Source: CAMPKL01 sp963817465 (GTDB lineage Bacteria; Acidobacteriota; Terriglobia; Bryobacterales; UBA6623). Taken from it: a DNA stretch of 64,000 nt. The stretch spans positions 248,001 through 312,000 of the forward strand of contig CAWFOP010000010.1 in assembly GCA_963817465.1 (NCBI GenBank), given 5' to 3'. The notes under the pieces are model-generated. The model made no database searches. It worked only from the letters and a program-made list of their open reading frames with translations, and was not told where the DNA came from. Numbering within the stretch: the first letter of the stretch is position 1; the number at the start of each line of letters is the position of its first letter. Position numbers and translations under genes: made by a program. Of this stretch, positions 45,637 through 54,979 are shown one piece after another.

Positions 45637-48237
45637 ATGGCCCTCGAGACCTATCGAGAGAAAAGGCGCTTCGGTGCAACTCCCGAGCCGGCCGGCGCCG
45701 TGCCGGGCCCCGACTCCGGGGGACGCTTCGTCGTCCAGCAGCACGCCGCCCGCCGCCTGCATTACGACCTGCGCCTCGAAATCGACGGCACGCTCAAGTG
45801 CTGGGCCGTGCCGCGCGGGCCATCGCTCGATCCCAAGGAAAAGCGGCTTGCCGCCCGCACCGAAGACCACCCAATGGAATACCTCACCTTCGAGGAGGTA
45901 ATCCCGCCGGGCAACTACGGCGCGGGCGTGATGATCGTCTGGGACATCGGCACATTCACCGTCGAAGGCGACCTCACTCCGCTCGAGCAAATAGAGAAAG
46001 GCGAGCTGAAGTTCGTGCTGCACGGCAAGAAGCTAGGCGGCGGCTACGTGCTCGTGCGCACGCAGAGGAAGAACGCCCGCGACAAGAAAGCCGAGGAGTG
46101 GCTGCTGATCAAGCACCGCGACGCCGCCGTAGATGAGTCGTTCGACCCGGCCGACCACCCCGAGTCCGCGCTCACCGGCCGCACGCTCGAAGAAGTCCGC
46201 GCCGGCGTGCCGCCCGGCCAGGGCGCGGCCGTCGGCCCAGCCGCCGTCGAGGGCGCCGTGCCTCTCGAGCGCATCCCCGACGAAGCGACTCCGATGCTCG
46301 CCTCGTCGATCGACCAGCCCTTCAGCGACCCCGACTGGATCTTCGAGCTCAAGCTCGACGGCGTACGCACTTTCGCCCGCATCGAGAACGGCGAGTTGCG
46401 CCTCATCTCGCGCAACGGCAACGACGTGACCTCGCACTACCCCGAGCTTCACGACCTACCCAAAGCCCTCCGCGCCTCGACCGCCCTGCTCGACGGCGAG
46501 ATCGTCGCGCTCGATCCCCGAGGTCGCTCGAACTTTGGGTTGCTGCAGAGCCGCATGCACGTCGCCTCGCCTTCGCCCGCCGAGATCGAGGCGACGCCCG
46601 CTTACTACTACCTGTTCGACATCCTCTACGCCGACGGATACGACCTGCGCCCGGCCGCCTTGGTCGACCGCAAGGCCTACCTCGAACAGATCTTGCAGCC
46701 CGCGGGGCCGCTGCGCTACTCCAGCCACGTTGAACAGCGCGGCCTCGAATTTTTCGATCTGGCACGCGAGCATGAGCTCGAAGGCATCCTCGCCAAGCGC
46801 GCCGACAGCCCTTACGTCAGTCGCCGCTCGGACGACTGGATCAAGATCAAGATCGTCCAAGAGATCGACGTCGTCATCGGCGGCTGGACCGAGCCGCGCG
46901 GCGGCCGCGGCCATCTCGGCGCCATTCTCGTCGGCGTCAGCGGCGACGACGGACTGCGCTACGTCGGCGGCGTCGGCTCGGGTTTCAACGACGACACGCT
47001 CGCAAGCGTCGCCAAGACGCTGCGGCCCCTCGCTGTCAGAAAGTCGCCGTTCACCACAACGCCGCAAACCAAGGAGAAGGCCTACTGGGTGCGGCCAAAA
47101 ATCGTCGCCAAGGTGCGCTTCGGCGGCTGGACGCGCGACGGCAACCTGCGCCATCCGGTCTTTCTCGGCACGCGCGACGACATCGACGCGGCGGACTGCG
47201 TCGACCCGCGCAAGCAGACCGTCAGCGTCGCCGTCGTCCATGCCCCACGCGCTTCGGCCATCCCGGTCCTCACGGATCGCGCCGAGCTCGAGGCGGAGCT
47301 GTTCGGCGGCAAGCGTGAATCGATTCGAGCCGACATCGACGGCAAAAGCGTTCGCCTCACGCACCTCGACAAGGTTTACTTTCCCGAGCCCGGCTACACC
47401 AAGCGCGACGTGCTCGCCTACTACTACCAAGTCGCCGACAAGATCCTGCCCTTTCTGCGAGATCGTCCGCTCGTACTGCACCGCTATCCCAACGGCATCG
47501 AGGCGGAGGCGTTCTACCAAAAGGACATCGGAGACGGCGCGCCGGACTGGATCGACACCGTGTCTATCCCTTCCGAGGGCTCGAATCGCGACATCCGCTA
47601 CTACATCGCCAACGATCTCGCCGCACTGCTGCATCTGGTGAATCTGGGCGCCATCGAGTTTCATCCCTGGCCCAGCCGCATCGGCTCGCTCGAGCAGCCC
47701 GACTACGTCTTCTTCGATCTCGACCCCACGCCCGACGCCGCCTACGAAACGGTCGTCCAGGTCGCGAAGAAGTTCGCGAAGCTGCTCGACCAGACCGGCG
47801 CCAAGGCCTTCATCAAGACCTCCGGCTCAAAAGGAATGCACCTCTGGCTGCCGCTCGAGCCGGAATACGAGTACGAGCAAGCGCGCGCCTTCGCCGAAAT
47901 CTTCGCCCGCGTGGTGCACTCCGAGATGCCCAAGGAGACCACGCTCGAGCGCATGACCGACAAACGCCCGCCGGGCACGATCTCGCTCGACTATTCGCAG
48001 AACGCCTACGGCCGGCCCCTCGCGACCGTCTACTCGGTGCGCCCGCGCGCCGCCGGCACGGTCTCAGCGCCGCTCGCGCTCAAGGAATTGCGCAAAGGCC
48101 TCAAGCCCGAAGCCTTCACCATCAAGACGATGCCCGCCAGGCTCGAGGCCAAGGACTCACTGTGGGCCGACTTCTGGGAGTCCAGCCAGAAGATCGAACC
48201 GGCCCTGTTTCGCCTGCAGCAGCACTTGTCCCGCTAA
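45637..48237 (+). CDS. ligD: multifunctional DNA ligase D (phosphoesterase, ligase, polymerase)
   Basis: An 866-residue protein for bacterial non-homologous end joining. The N-terminal 3'-phosphoesterase domain has QQHAARRLHYDLRLEIDGTL with His42 and Asp44 (residues about 30-150). An ATP-dependent ligase domain follows (about 210-520), with nucleotidyl lysine Lys239 in FELKLDGVRTF and later EGILAKRADSPYVSRRSDDW. The C-terminal primase-type polymerase domain (about 555-866) has VYFPEPGYTKRDVLAYYYQV, the metal pair in VFFDLDPTPD and IKTSGSKGMHLWLPL. PE-LIG-POL order is as in Pseudomonas. The partner Ku gene is not in this window. Confidence 0.95.
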   Translation: MALETYREKRRFGATPEPAGAVPGPDSGGRFVVQQHAARRLHYDLRLEIDGTLKCWAVPRGPSLDPKEKRLAARTEDHPMEYLTFEEVIPPGNYGAGVMIVWDIGTFTVEGDLTPLEQIEKGELKFVLHGKKLGGGYVLVRTQRKNARDKKAEEWLLIKHRDAAVDESFDPADHPESALTGRTLEEVRAGVPPGQGAAVGPAAVEGAVPLERIPDEATPMLASSIDQPFSDPDWIFELKLDGVRTFARIENGELRLISRNGNDVTSHYPELHDLPKALRASTALLDGEIVALDPRGRSNFGLLQSRMHVASPSPAEIEATPAYYYLFDILYADGYDLRPAALVDRKAYLEQILQPAGPLRYSSHVEQRGLEFFDLAREHELEGILAKRADSPYVSRRSDDWIKIKIVQEIDVVIGGWTEPRGGRGHLGAILVGVSGDDGLRYVGGVGSGFNDDTLASVAKTLRPLAVRKSPFTTTPQTKEKAYWVRPKIVAKVRFGGWTRDGNLRHPVFLGTRDDIDAADCVDPRKQTVSVAVVHAPRASAIPVLTDRAELEAELFGGKRESIRADIDGKSVRLTHLDKVYFPEPGYTKRDVLAYYYQVADKILPFLRDRPLVLHRYPNGIEAEAFYQKDIGDGAPDWIDTVSIPSEGSNRDIRYYIANDLAALLHLVNLGAIEFHPWPSRIGSLEQPDYVFFDLDPTPDAAYETVVQVAKKFAKLLDQTGAKAFIKTSGSKGMHLWLPLEPEYEYEQARAFAEIFARVVHSEMPKETTLERMTDKRPPGTISLDYSQNAYGRPLATVYSVRPRAAGTVSAPLALKELRKGLKPEAFTIKTMPARLEAKDSLWADFWESSQKIEPALFRLQQHLSR

Positions 48238-48271
48238 GGCGGACTACAAATGCCGGCCGGCGAGGCCCAAG

Positions 48272-51200
48272 TCATCCTAAGCGCAAATCCAACGTGGAGG
48301 GGTAGTCCCGGTTCACGCGCACCGGCGGCGGGTCGAGCTTGCCCGGCGTATGACCGAACGCGTCGAATCGCGCCGCCCGGCGTCCCTCGGCCTCGTAGGC
48401 GTTGACCGGGAACGTATCGAAGCTACGGCCGCCGGGGTGCGAGACGTGGTACGTGCAACCGCCGATCGAGCGTTCGTTCCACTCGTCGAGCACGTCGAAC
48501 ACCAGCGGCGAATGCACCGGGATCGTCGGGTGCAGGCAGTTGGGCGGCTGCCAGGCGCGGTAGCGCACTCCGGCGACATACTCGCCGTGAACACCCGTCG
48601 ATTGCAGCGGCAGCCGGCGGCCGTTGCAGCACACCGTGTAGCGCTCGCCGACCAGCCCGCGCGCCTTGACCTGGATGCGCTCGACCGAGGAGTCGACATA
48701 GCGCGCCGTGGCGCCGGCGGCCGGCTCTTCGCCCAGCACGTACCAAGGCTCGCCGGCTTGGCGAATGTCGAGCTCGACGCCTTGGTAAGCGACACGGCCG
48801 CACACCGGATAACGGAACTCGAAGTGCGGCGTGAACCATTCGAGGTCGAGCTCGTAGCCGCCGCGCTCGCGCAGGTCCTCGATGACGTGCGCGAAGTCCT
48901 GGCGGACGTAGTGCGGCAGCATATAGAGGTCGTGCAGCCGCGTGCCCCAGCGGATCGGCTTCTCGCGATAGGGCTCGCGCCAGAACCACGACACCAGCGC
49001 GCGCAGCAGCAACTGTTGCGTTAGGCTCATGCGCGCGTGCGGCGGCATCTCGAAGGCGCGAAACTCCAGCAGGCCGAGGCGGCCGGTGGCCGTGTCAGGC
49101 GAATAGAGCTTGTCGATCGAGAACTCGGCGCGGTGCGTGTTGCCGGTCAAATCGACCAGCAGATTGCGGAAGATGCGATCGACCAGCCAGGGCGGGCATT
49201 CGCCCTTCTCCACCGCCCGGTCGCATTGCTCGAAGGCGATCTCGAGCTCGTAGATGGCGTCCGTGCGCGTCTCGTCGACGCGCGGCGCCTGGCTGGTGGG
49301 TCCGATGAACAGGCCCGAGAACAAGTAAGACAACCCCGGATGGTTGAGCCAGTAGGAGACCAAGCTGCGCAGCAGGTCGGGCCGGCGCAACAGCGGACTG
49401 TCGCTCGGCGTCGGACCGCCCAAGATCATGTGATTGCCGCCGCCCGAGCCGCTGTGGCGGCCGTCGATCAGGAATTTCTCCGTCCCCAGCCGCGATTGGC
49501 GGGCGTCTTCGTAAAGGCCGTTGGTGCGCTCGACCAGCTCCCGCCAGGTGCGCGAGGGGTGCACGTTGACCTCGATGACGCCCGGATCGGGGGTGACCCG
49601 AATCGAGCCTACCCGCGGGTCGAACGGCGGCGGATACCCCTCCACCACCACAGGCTCGTCGAGGTTGCCCGCCGCCGCTTCGACCAGCGAGATCAGCTCG
49701 AGATAGTCTTCGACCTTGTCGAGCGGCGGCATGAAGACGTGCAGGCGGCCGTCGCGCGGCTCGAAGCACAGCGCCGTGCGCACCGTGTCGTCCCGCTCTT
49801 CGTCGTCGGGAGGCGGCGGCTTGGGGGCGCGGCGGCCGGGTTGGAAGGCGGGCAGCGCGGCGCGCGGCGCCATGGGATCGGTCGGGTAGAGCTGCTGACG
49901 CCGGGCCTCGTCGACCCACGGCAGACTCGCCAGCGGCAGCCGCAGGCCGAGCGGCGAGTCGCCGGGCTCGAGCAGCAGGTGCCGCGAGCGCACCATCCAA
50001 AGCGCGCTTTGCCAGACGCGGTCGCCGCCCTTGCCGCCCTTTTTGAGCGGCAACACGTAGCCGACGGGCTTGGTCAGTCCGCGCTCGTAGAGCCTGCGCA
50101 TGCGCTCGCGTTCCTGTGCATCGTCGAGCTTGGGGTCGCGCGGATCGACGTTGACCGGCAGCCGCCCTTCCTTTTCGATGAAGGGCTTGGGGTCTTCGAA
50201 AGCCGGCAGCAGGCAGTCGTCGGGAATTTCGAGCGCGGCGGCCAGCTCGCGGGCGAAAGCGAGCGTGCGGGCGTCCGTGCAATCTCCGGAGGAGCCTTCG
50301 GCGGTGAGCAGGCGCATGTCGCGCCAGATGGGCTCGCCGTCCTCGCGCCAGAAGCAGGTCAGCGCCCAGCGCGGCAGCGGCTCGCCAGGGTACCACTTGC
50401 CCTGGCCGTAGTGCAGCAGTCCGCCGGGGCCGTAGCGCTCGCGCAGCCGGCGGATCAAGTCCTCGGCGAGTCGGCGCTTGGCGGCGCCGACGGCGGCGTA
50501 GTTCCACTCCGCTCCTTCCATGTCGTCGATCGAGACGAACGTCGGCTCGCCGCCCATCGTCAGGCGCACATCGCCCGCCTCCAGGTCCTGGTCGATGCGG
50601 ACTCCCAGTGCGTCGATCGTTTCCCACTGGCCTTCCGTGTACGGCTTGGTGACGCGCGGGTCCTCGTGCACGCGCGTCACGGTCATCTCGAATCCGAAGG
50701 TGACCTCAGCCGGCTCGACTCCGCCTTCGATCGGCGCGGCCGCCTCGTAGTGCGGCGTCGCCGCGAGCGGTATGTGGCCCTCGGCGGTCATCAGTCCGGA
50801 AGTCGGGTCGAGGCCGATCCAACCCGCGCCGGGGAGGAAGACTTCGGTCCAAGCGTGCAGATCGCAGAAGTCGCTTTCCGCTCCATGCGGCCCGTCGAGC
50901 GGCTTGACGTCGGGCTTGAGCTGAATCAAGTACCCCGAAACGAAACGAGCGGCAAGCCCCAGCCGCCGCAGAATCTGCACCAGCAGCCAACTCGAGTCGC
51001 GGCACGAGCCCGATTCCTGTTCGAGGGTCTGCTCGCAGGTCTGAACGCCCGGCTCCATGCGAATCAGATATTTGAGTCGTTGTTGCAGATCGTGGTTGAG
51101 CTCGACGAGGAAGTCGATCGTTCGACGCGTCTTCCGGTCGGTCCCGGCAATGTACTTCTCGAGAAGCGGACCGCTCGGATCGAGCGCGAAGTAGGGCTCC

Positions 51201-51541
51201 AAGTCCTGCTTCATCACCGCCGGATAGCGAAACGGGAACTGCTCGGCCTCAGGTTCGAGAAAAAAATCGAAGGGATTGATCGAGTGCAATTCGGCGACGA
51301 GGTCGATCGTCACCTGAAACTTTCGTACTTTTTCCGGGAAGACCAGGCGAGCGAGGTAGTTGTTCTGCGGATCCTGCTGCCAGTTCAAAAAATGCGACTC
51401 GGGCTCGACCTTCAGCGAATAGCTCTCGATCGGCGTTCGCGCGTGCGGGGCCGGACGCAACCGGACGACCTGCGGCGCGAGCGCAACCGCGCGGTCGTAG
51501 TTGTAAGCGGTTCTATGGTGTAGCGCGACGCGGATCGCCAT
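48272..51541 (-). CDS. transglutaminase-domain protein with DUF2126
   Basis: A 1089-residue cytoplasmic-looking protein. The first 300 residues form a bacterial transglutaminase N-terminal and core domain, with the triad Cys180 (SGSCRDSSWL), His229 (CDLHAWTEV) and Asp245 (GLDPTSG). The remaining 780 residues are DUF2126, with ATP-grasp-like blocks such as LTMGGEPTFVSID, KWYPGEPLPRWALTCFWRED, DGRHSGSGGGNHMILGG and EFRAFEMPPHARMSL. ATG 51541 is preferred to the upstream start at 51640 because the transglutaminase domain begins there. It usually sits next to circularly related alpha-E/ATP-grasp genes, which are absent here. Its function is unknown, though amide-bond chemistry is likely. Confidence 0.9.
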   Translation of the reverse strand: MAIRVALHHRTAYNYDRAVALAPQVVRLRPAPHARTPIESYSLKVEPESHFLNWQQDPQNNYLARLVFPEKVRKFQVTIDLVAELHSINPFDFFLEPEAEQFPFRYPAVMKQDLEPYFALDPSGPLLEKYIAGTDRKTRRTIDFLVELNHDLQQRLKYLIRMEPGVQTCEQTLEQESGSCRDSSWLLVQILRRLGLAARFVSGYLIQLKPDVKPLDGPHGAESDFCDLHAWTEVFLPGAGWIGLDPTSGLMTAEGHIPLAATPHYEAAAPIEGGVEPAEVTFGFEMTVTRVHEDPRVTKPYTEGQWETIDALGVRIDQDLEAGDVRLTMGGEPTFVSIDDMEGAEWNYAAVGAAKRRLAEDLIRRLRERYGPGGLLHYGQGKWYPGEPLPRWALTCFWREDGEPIWRDMRLLTAEGSSGDCTDARTLAFARELAAALEIPDDCLLPAFEDPKPFIEKEGRLPVNVDPRDPKLDDAQERERMRRLYERGLTKPVGYVLPLKKGGKGGDRVWQSALWMVRSRHLLLEPGDSPLGLRLPLASLPWVDEARRQQLYPTDPMAPRAALPAFQPGRRAPKPPPPDDEERDDTVRTALCFEPRDGRLHVFMPPLDKVEDYLELISLVEAAAGNLDEPVVVEGYPPPFDPRVGSIRVTPDPGVIEVNVHPSRTWRELVERTNGLYEDARQSRLGTEKFLIDGRHSGSGGGNHMILGGPTPSDSPLLRRPDLLRSLVSYWLNHPGLSYLFSGLFIGPTSQAPRVDETRTDAIYELEIAFEQCDRAVEKGECPPWLVDRIFRNLLVDLTGNTHRAEFSIDKLYSPDTATGRLGLLEFRAFEMPPHARMSLTQQLLLRALVSWFWREPYREKPIRWGTRLHDLYMLPHYVRQDFAHVIEDLRERGGYELDLEWFTPHFEFRYPVCGRVAYQGVELDIRQAGEPWYVLGEEPAAGATARYVDSSVERIQVKARGLVGERYTVCCNGRRLPLQSTGVHGEYVAGVRYRAWQPPNCLHPTIPVHSPLVFDVLDEWNERSIGGCTYHVSHPGGRSFDTFPVNAYEAEGRRAARFDAFGHTPGKLDPPPVRVNRDYPSTLDLRLG

Positions 51542-51818
51542 CAGCGGGAATTCTTGCAGCCTCGAGGGATGAGCGGTTGGCCTCGAGGGCAAGCGCGCGT
51601 CCTTGCGCCTATCGAATCCAATTCGCTGCCCAACTGTCAAGCGAGCCCGGCGAAATGCCCGCGATCGATCTTTACGAAAATTTTAGTACTAACGGTGTAC
51701 GGAGGCGCATTTTGCTTATGACAATAGCAGTACTCTCTTAGGCGGTACTCAGTGGTACGGAATGGCCATTTACGGGTCAAAAACTCAGAGGTTAGCCTGA
51801 GTTTGAAGGTATCGAAGA
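51542..51818. promoter_or_regulatory. intergenic region between divergent genes, with TAGTACTA site
   Basis: About 277 bases. AT-rich stretches around 51675-51700 and 51715-51740 contrast with the GC-rich neighbours. A perfect palindrome TAGTACTA (51684-51691) follows a T-run, and further GTAC motifs occur at 51729-51734 and 51744-51756. The region presumably holds promoters for the DUF2126 gene (minus) and the PEP-CTERM gene (plus). Confidence 0.4.
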
Positions 51819-52508
51819 ATGTTTTCAGATGGAGCAGCTTGGAGAATCGCCCGGGGGGCGGCCCGCGTCGTCGCCGTCATTGCAGGGTTCGCCGCCGTTG
51901 CCTCGGCCGCGAATTTCACGACCGTCAACCCGAGCCCGTCCGAACCTGATCTCGTTGAAATCCTTGACTCTTTATACGGAGCGGGAACCTACGAGCGGAT
52001 CGACGACGACTCCGATAAGGTGTGGCAAGCCGACTCGATCACCGTGATTCCGCGGGCGACGTACTCGGCCGCGACGCAGCAGATGGGCTACTGCCTTATT
52101 TGCGACGGCTCGGACGACACCTACCTCATCTCACAGGTGTATGGCTTTACGACTTTCGGGATTGGTGATTTCGCCGCGGGCGAAGTATTCCTCGATCCGG
52201 ACGCCGCATTTCGATTTTTCGACATGCCGACCGGTCATCCGAATGTCGGCCGCGTCGTTTCCGATTCATCGCCGCAGGACTACATGGTCACCTACCGGCT
52301 CTTCGCCGACCCGGACACCTACATACTGGCGTTCGAAGATTGGCTGGTCACGAATCCGACCTCGGACATGGACTACAACGATCTGGTCGTCCAGGTGACG
52401 TTGCGCCGCAACGACCTGACGCCCTTTGCGAACAACCCGGAACCCGCAACGCTGCTGCTGATGGGCGCCGGCCTGGCGGGGCTCGGCTGGCGGCGCAAGC
52501 GCCGCTAG
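51819..52508 (+). CDS. PEP-CTERM protein with DUF4114-like domain
   Basis: A 229-residue exported protein with signal peptide (ARVVAVIAGFAAVASAA) and a C-terminal sorting signal NNPEPATLLLMGAGLAGLGW then RRKRR. Just before it lies LAFEDWLVTNPTSDMDYNDL, the acidic motif typical of DUF4114 calcium-binding domains. GAAGG precedes ATG 51819. It is the fifth PEP-CTERM protein in the window and lies far from the main cluster. No exosortase is encoded here. Confidence 0.85.
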   Translation: MFSDGAAWRIARGAARVVAVIAGFAAVASAANFTTVNPSPSEPDLVEILDSLYGAGTYERIDDDSDKVWQADSITVIPRATYSAATQQMGYCLICDGSDDTYLISQVYGFTTFGIGDFAAGEVFLDPDAAFRFFDMPTGHPNVGRVVSDSSPQDYMVTYRLFADPDTYILAFEDWLVTNPTSDMDYNDLVVQVTLRRNDLTPFANNPEPATLLLMGAGLAGLGWRRKRR

Positions 52509-52519
52509 CCGCCCGGACC

Positions 52520-52856
52520 GGTTGTAGCGGTGGTCGCGCATCGAGCGCACCATGTCGCGGCGCTCGTCCATGCGGCCGCGGAATCCGTAAATGTAGGGTT
52601 GCGGGACGGTGCGTCCGGACCCAGGAAAGCGTGCCCTTGCATGTGGGCGGCGCGAAGTCGACAAAGCCGACCGGCCGGTCGCTCATTCCCCGGGATGGTA
52701 ATCGGGACCGTCCAGGCGCCGCCATTTCTCGGGGAAGTAGACGATCAGCGGCGCCTGCAAGCCGGAGTTGAAAGGCCAGCGCTTGCTCCGCGGCATGCCC
52801 GAGCCTTGATCGGGGTAGTAAAGGACGATGGTGTCGTCGATTCGGCGGACGCTTCA
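52520..52856 (-). pseudogene. sulfatase remnant
   Basis: On the minus strand two blocks of a sulfatase survive: DDTIVLYYPDQGSGMPRSKR then WPFNSGLQAPLIVYFPEKWR (about 52848-52715), a stop and frame changes. After that comes GFRGRMDERRDMVRSMRD (about 52590-52535). Between them MQGHAFLG is visible in another frame. These match the C-terminal half of type I sulfatases of the N-sulfoglucosamine sulfohydrolase type. The N-terminus with the catalytic Cys/Ser is gone and the body is interrupted by stops, so this is a decayed gene. Confidence 0.75.
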
Positions 52857-52871
52857 GAAAGCCGCTCGTCA

Positions 52872-53459
52872 TCACGCAGGCTGAGTCTTTCCGCGCTTCC
52901 AAGCCCGTAGCGCGAACAGGGTGGCGACGGCGGCGACTCCGCACACGATCCACCAGCCGTACTCGCGGATGCCGCCGAGCATCGCTTCGCCGTAATGCTT
53001 GCCGAGCCAGATGAGCCCGAAGTAGCGAATCACCCGGCCGACGGCCATGGTGACTCCGAAGCGCCAGGGATTCATCTTGAGAACTCCCGCCGCGATCACA
53101 AGCGCCTTCATTGGGAACGGCGCCGGGATGGCCGCCGCGGGCAGCAGCACGAGCGTCGGGCTGCGCTCGAGCCGCTCGCGGAGTTGATTGAGCCGTTCGG
53201 CGGGGAGGTTTCGCAGCCACGGGGCCTTACGGCCTTGGGCGGAGAGTCGTTGCAGCGCCACGAGTCCAGCGACGGACCCGACGACGGCCGCCGCAGCGAA
53301 CCACCAAGCGTCGGGATCGCCGGCCGCGCCGCGGGCGATCACGATGATGTCAACAACGTGAATCAGCGGAAGAATCGAAGAATCCAGAAAAGCGATCGCG
53401 AAGGCGCCCAGCGGCCCCCAATAGCTCAGGCTGCTCAGGAATTGGCGTAGTTCTTCCAA
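52872..53459 (-). CDS. YqaA/DedA-type (VTT domain) membrane protein
   Basis: A 195-residue inner-membrane protein of the DedA/SNARE-associated (VTT) group. It has several hydrophobic segments (GPLGAFAIAFLDSSILPLI, WWFAAAAVVGSVAGLVAL, PFPMKALVIAAGVLKMNPWR, WWIVCGVAAVATLFALRAW). The PFP-K and NPWRF motifs resemble the family's re-entrant loop. Such proteins take part in undecaprenyl phosphate or phospholipid recycling. Its 3' end abuts the sulfatase remnant. Confidence 0.78.
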   Translation of the reverse strand: MEELRQFLSSLSYWGPLGAFAIAFLDSSILPLIHVVDIIVIARGAAGDPDAWWFAAAAVVGSVAGLVALQRLSAQGRKAPWLRNLPAERLNQLRERLERSPTLVLLPAAAIPAPFPMKALVIAAGVLKMNPWRFGVTMAVGRVIRYFGLIWLGKHYGEAMLGGIREYGWWIVCGVAAVATLFALRAWKRGKTQPA

Positions 53460-53539
53460 GATTTCTCAGGCGGCGAACAGCGGGGGCGCTCGCGCTCGAG
53501 TTCTTTCCCTTCGATCCTAGCAATCGCGCCTAGCCCGCC

Positions 53540-54916
53540 CTAGGCCTCGTCGCCGAGCCGGGTTGGCATGTCGGCCAGCCCATAGCAAAACACGCCCAAG
53601 GCCGCGATGGCGTGCCGAAAATGAACGGGGTCGACCTTATCGAGGGTATCGGCGTCGGTGTGATGCCAGTCGAAGTAGTGCTCGCCGACGGTTCTGAGGG
53701 CGAAGCCGGGGACGCCGGAACGCATCAGCGGGCCAATGTCGGCGCCGCCTCCGCCGAGCGAAATATCGTCCGCTTCAATCCCGCGCAGGGGCTCGGCGAT
53801 CTTCTTGCATTGGGACAACGCCCTGGCGGTGCGCGCTTCATCGGCGCCCGGGAAACCGAGGCCGAATCCGATCGGGCGCTCGCAGCCTTCGTCCATCTCG
53901 ACTGCCGCAACGTGGCCGGACATATCGTCGCCCAAGGCGGCGCGATACGCTTGTGAGCCGCCGCCGCCGTTTTCCTCGTTAGTCCACAGCACGAGACGCA
54001 ACGTGCGGCGAGGCCGCAGCCCCAGTTGACGAATCACATGCAGAGCCTGCAGCGCGGCCATGCACGAAGCGCCGTCGTCGTGAGCGCCCTGACCGACGTC
54101 CCACGAATCGATGTGACCACCGAACACGACGACCTCTTCGGGCTTCTCCCGGCCGCGGATCTCGCCGATCACGTTGGCCGAGTCGGCCTCCGGCAGGAAG
54201 TGAGCGCCCATCTCGAGCCGGAGACGGACGTTGACGCCCACGCGGCGAAGTCCAGCTAAACGTTCGGCGTCTTCGACGGTCACGGCCGCCGCCGCGATCT
54301 TGGGCGCGTCGGGGTCATAGCGCATCGCGCCGGTGTGCGGCGTCGAAAGGCTCCGCGGGGTGACCGAGCGGACGAGCGCGGCCACGGCGCCAAGTCGTGC
54401 GGCGCGAGAGGCTCCGGCCCCGCGGTACCGCACGGTTTCGCCGTAACTGGTGAAGGGCGCATTGTAAAGGACGATTTTGCCTTCGACGCCCGCGCGCCCG
54501 AGCGCCTCGAGCTCATCAAAATCGCTGACGACCGCGAGGTCGGCCTCGACGCCCTCAGGCGGCGTTCCGACGCTCATGCCGAGGCCAAGAATCCTGAGCT
54601 CGCGCGGCGACGGCTGAATCTCGACGCAGCTTTCTTCGCCGCGAACCCAGTGCGGGACTTTCGCCGGCTGCAAAAGGACGTTTTCCTGGCCGTCTTGCTT
54701 GAGTTGATCGGCGGCCCATTCGACCGCCTGCTGGAGCGATTCACTGCCGCCGAGGCGGCGGCCGATTCGGTAGCAGAGATATTCGAGACGGCTCCAACCC
54801 TGTTCGTCGGCCAGCGCTGCGCCCAGGATATTGGCGGGCGGTTGACTGACAGCGCGCACGGATTTGGCCGCCGAAAGGGCGGCGGCGGACGAAAACAGGA
54901 AGTGTCGTCGTTTCAT
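53540..54916 (-). CDS. secreted M28 peptidase (plasma glutamate carboxypeptidase-like)
   Basis: A 458-residue exported metallopeptidase with Tat-like leader (KRRHFLFSSAAALSAAKSV), a PA domain (around residues 120-230: VVSDFDELEALGRAGVEGKI, RGAGASRAARLGAVA) and an M28 catalytic domain. The zinc site is readable in VVFGGHIDSWDVGQGAHDDG (His, Asp), WTNEENGGGGSQAYR (Glu pair) and HYFDWHHTDADTLDKVDP (His). Removal of amino acids from peptides is the likely action. It is distinct from the M28 protein at 22606. The ThuA-like gene lies 63 bases upstream. Confidence 0.9.
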   Translation of the reverse strand: MKRRHFLFSSAAALSAAKSVRAVSQPPANILGAALADEQGWSRLEYLCYRIGRRLGGSESLQQAVEWAADQLKQDGQENVLLQPAKVPHWVRGEESCVEIQPSPRELRILGLGMSVGTPPEGVEADLAVVSDFDELEALGRAGVEGKIVLYNAPFTSYGETVRYRGAGASRAARLGAVAALVRSVTPRSLSTPHTGAMRYDPDAPKIAAAAVTVEDAERLAGLRRVGVNVRLRLEMGAHFLPEADSANVIGEIRGREKPEEVVVFGGHIDSWDVGQGAHDDGASCMAALQALHVIRQLGLRPRRTLRLVLWTNEENGGGGSQAYRAALGDDMSGHVAAVEMDEGCERPIGFGLGFPGADEARTARALSQCKKIAEPLRGIEADDISLGGGGADIGPLMRSGVPGFALRTVGEHYFDWHHTDADTLDKVDPVHFRHAIAALGVFCYGLADMPTRLGDEA

Positions 54917-54979
54917 CTACTGAGGATAGGAGAACCGCCTCCGAAAGACACGCGATCTTACGACAAAAGCGGGACCCTC

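Noticed and set aside
49037..51523. Very long open frame antisense to the DUF2126 gene
   Set aside because: Low-complexity Arg/Ala/Val-rich translation without motifs; the sense protein has clear catalytic residues.
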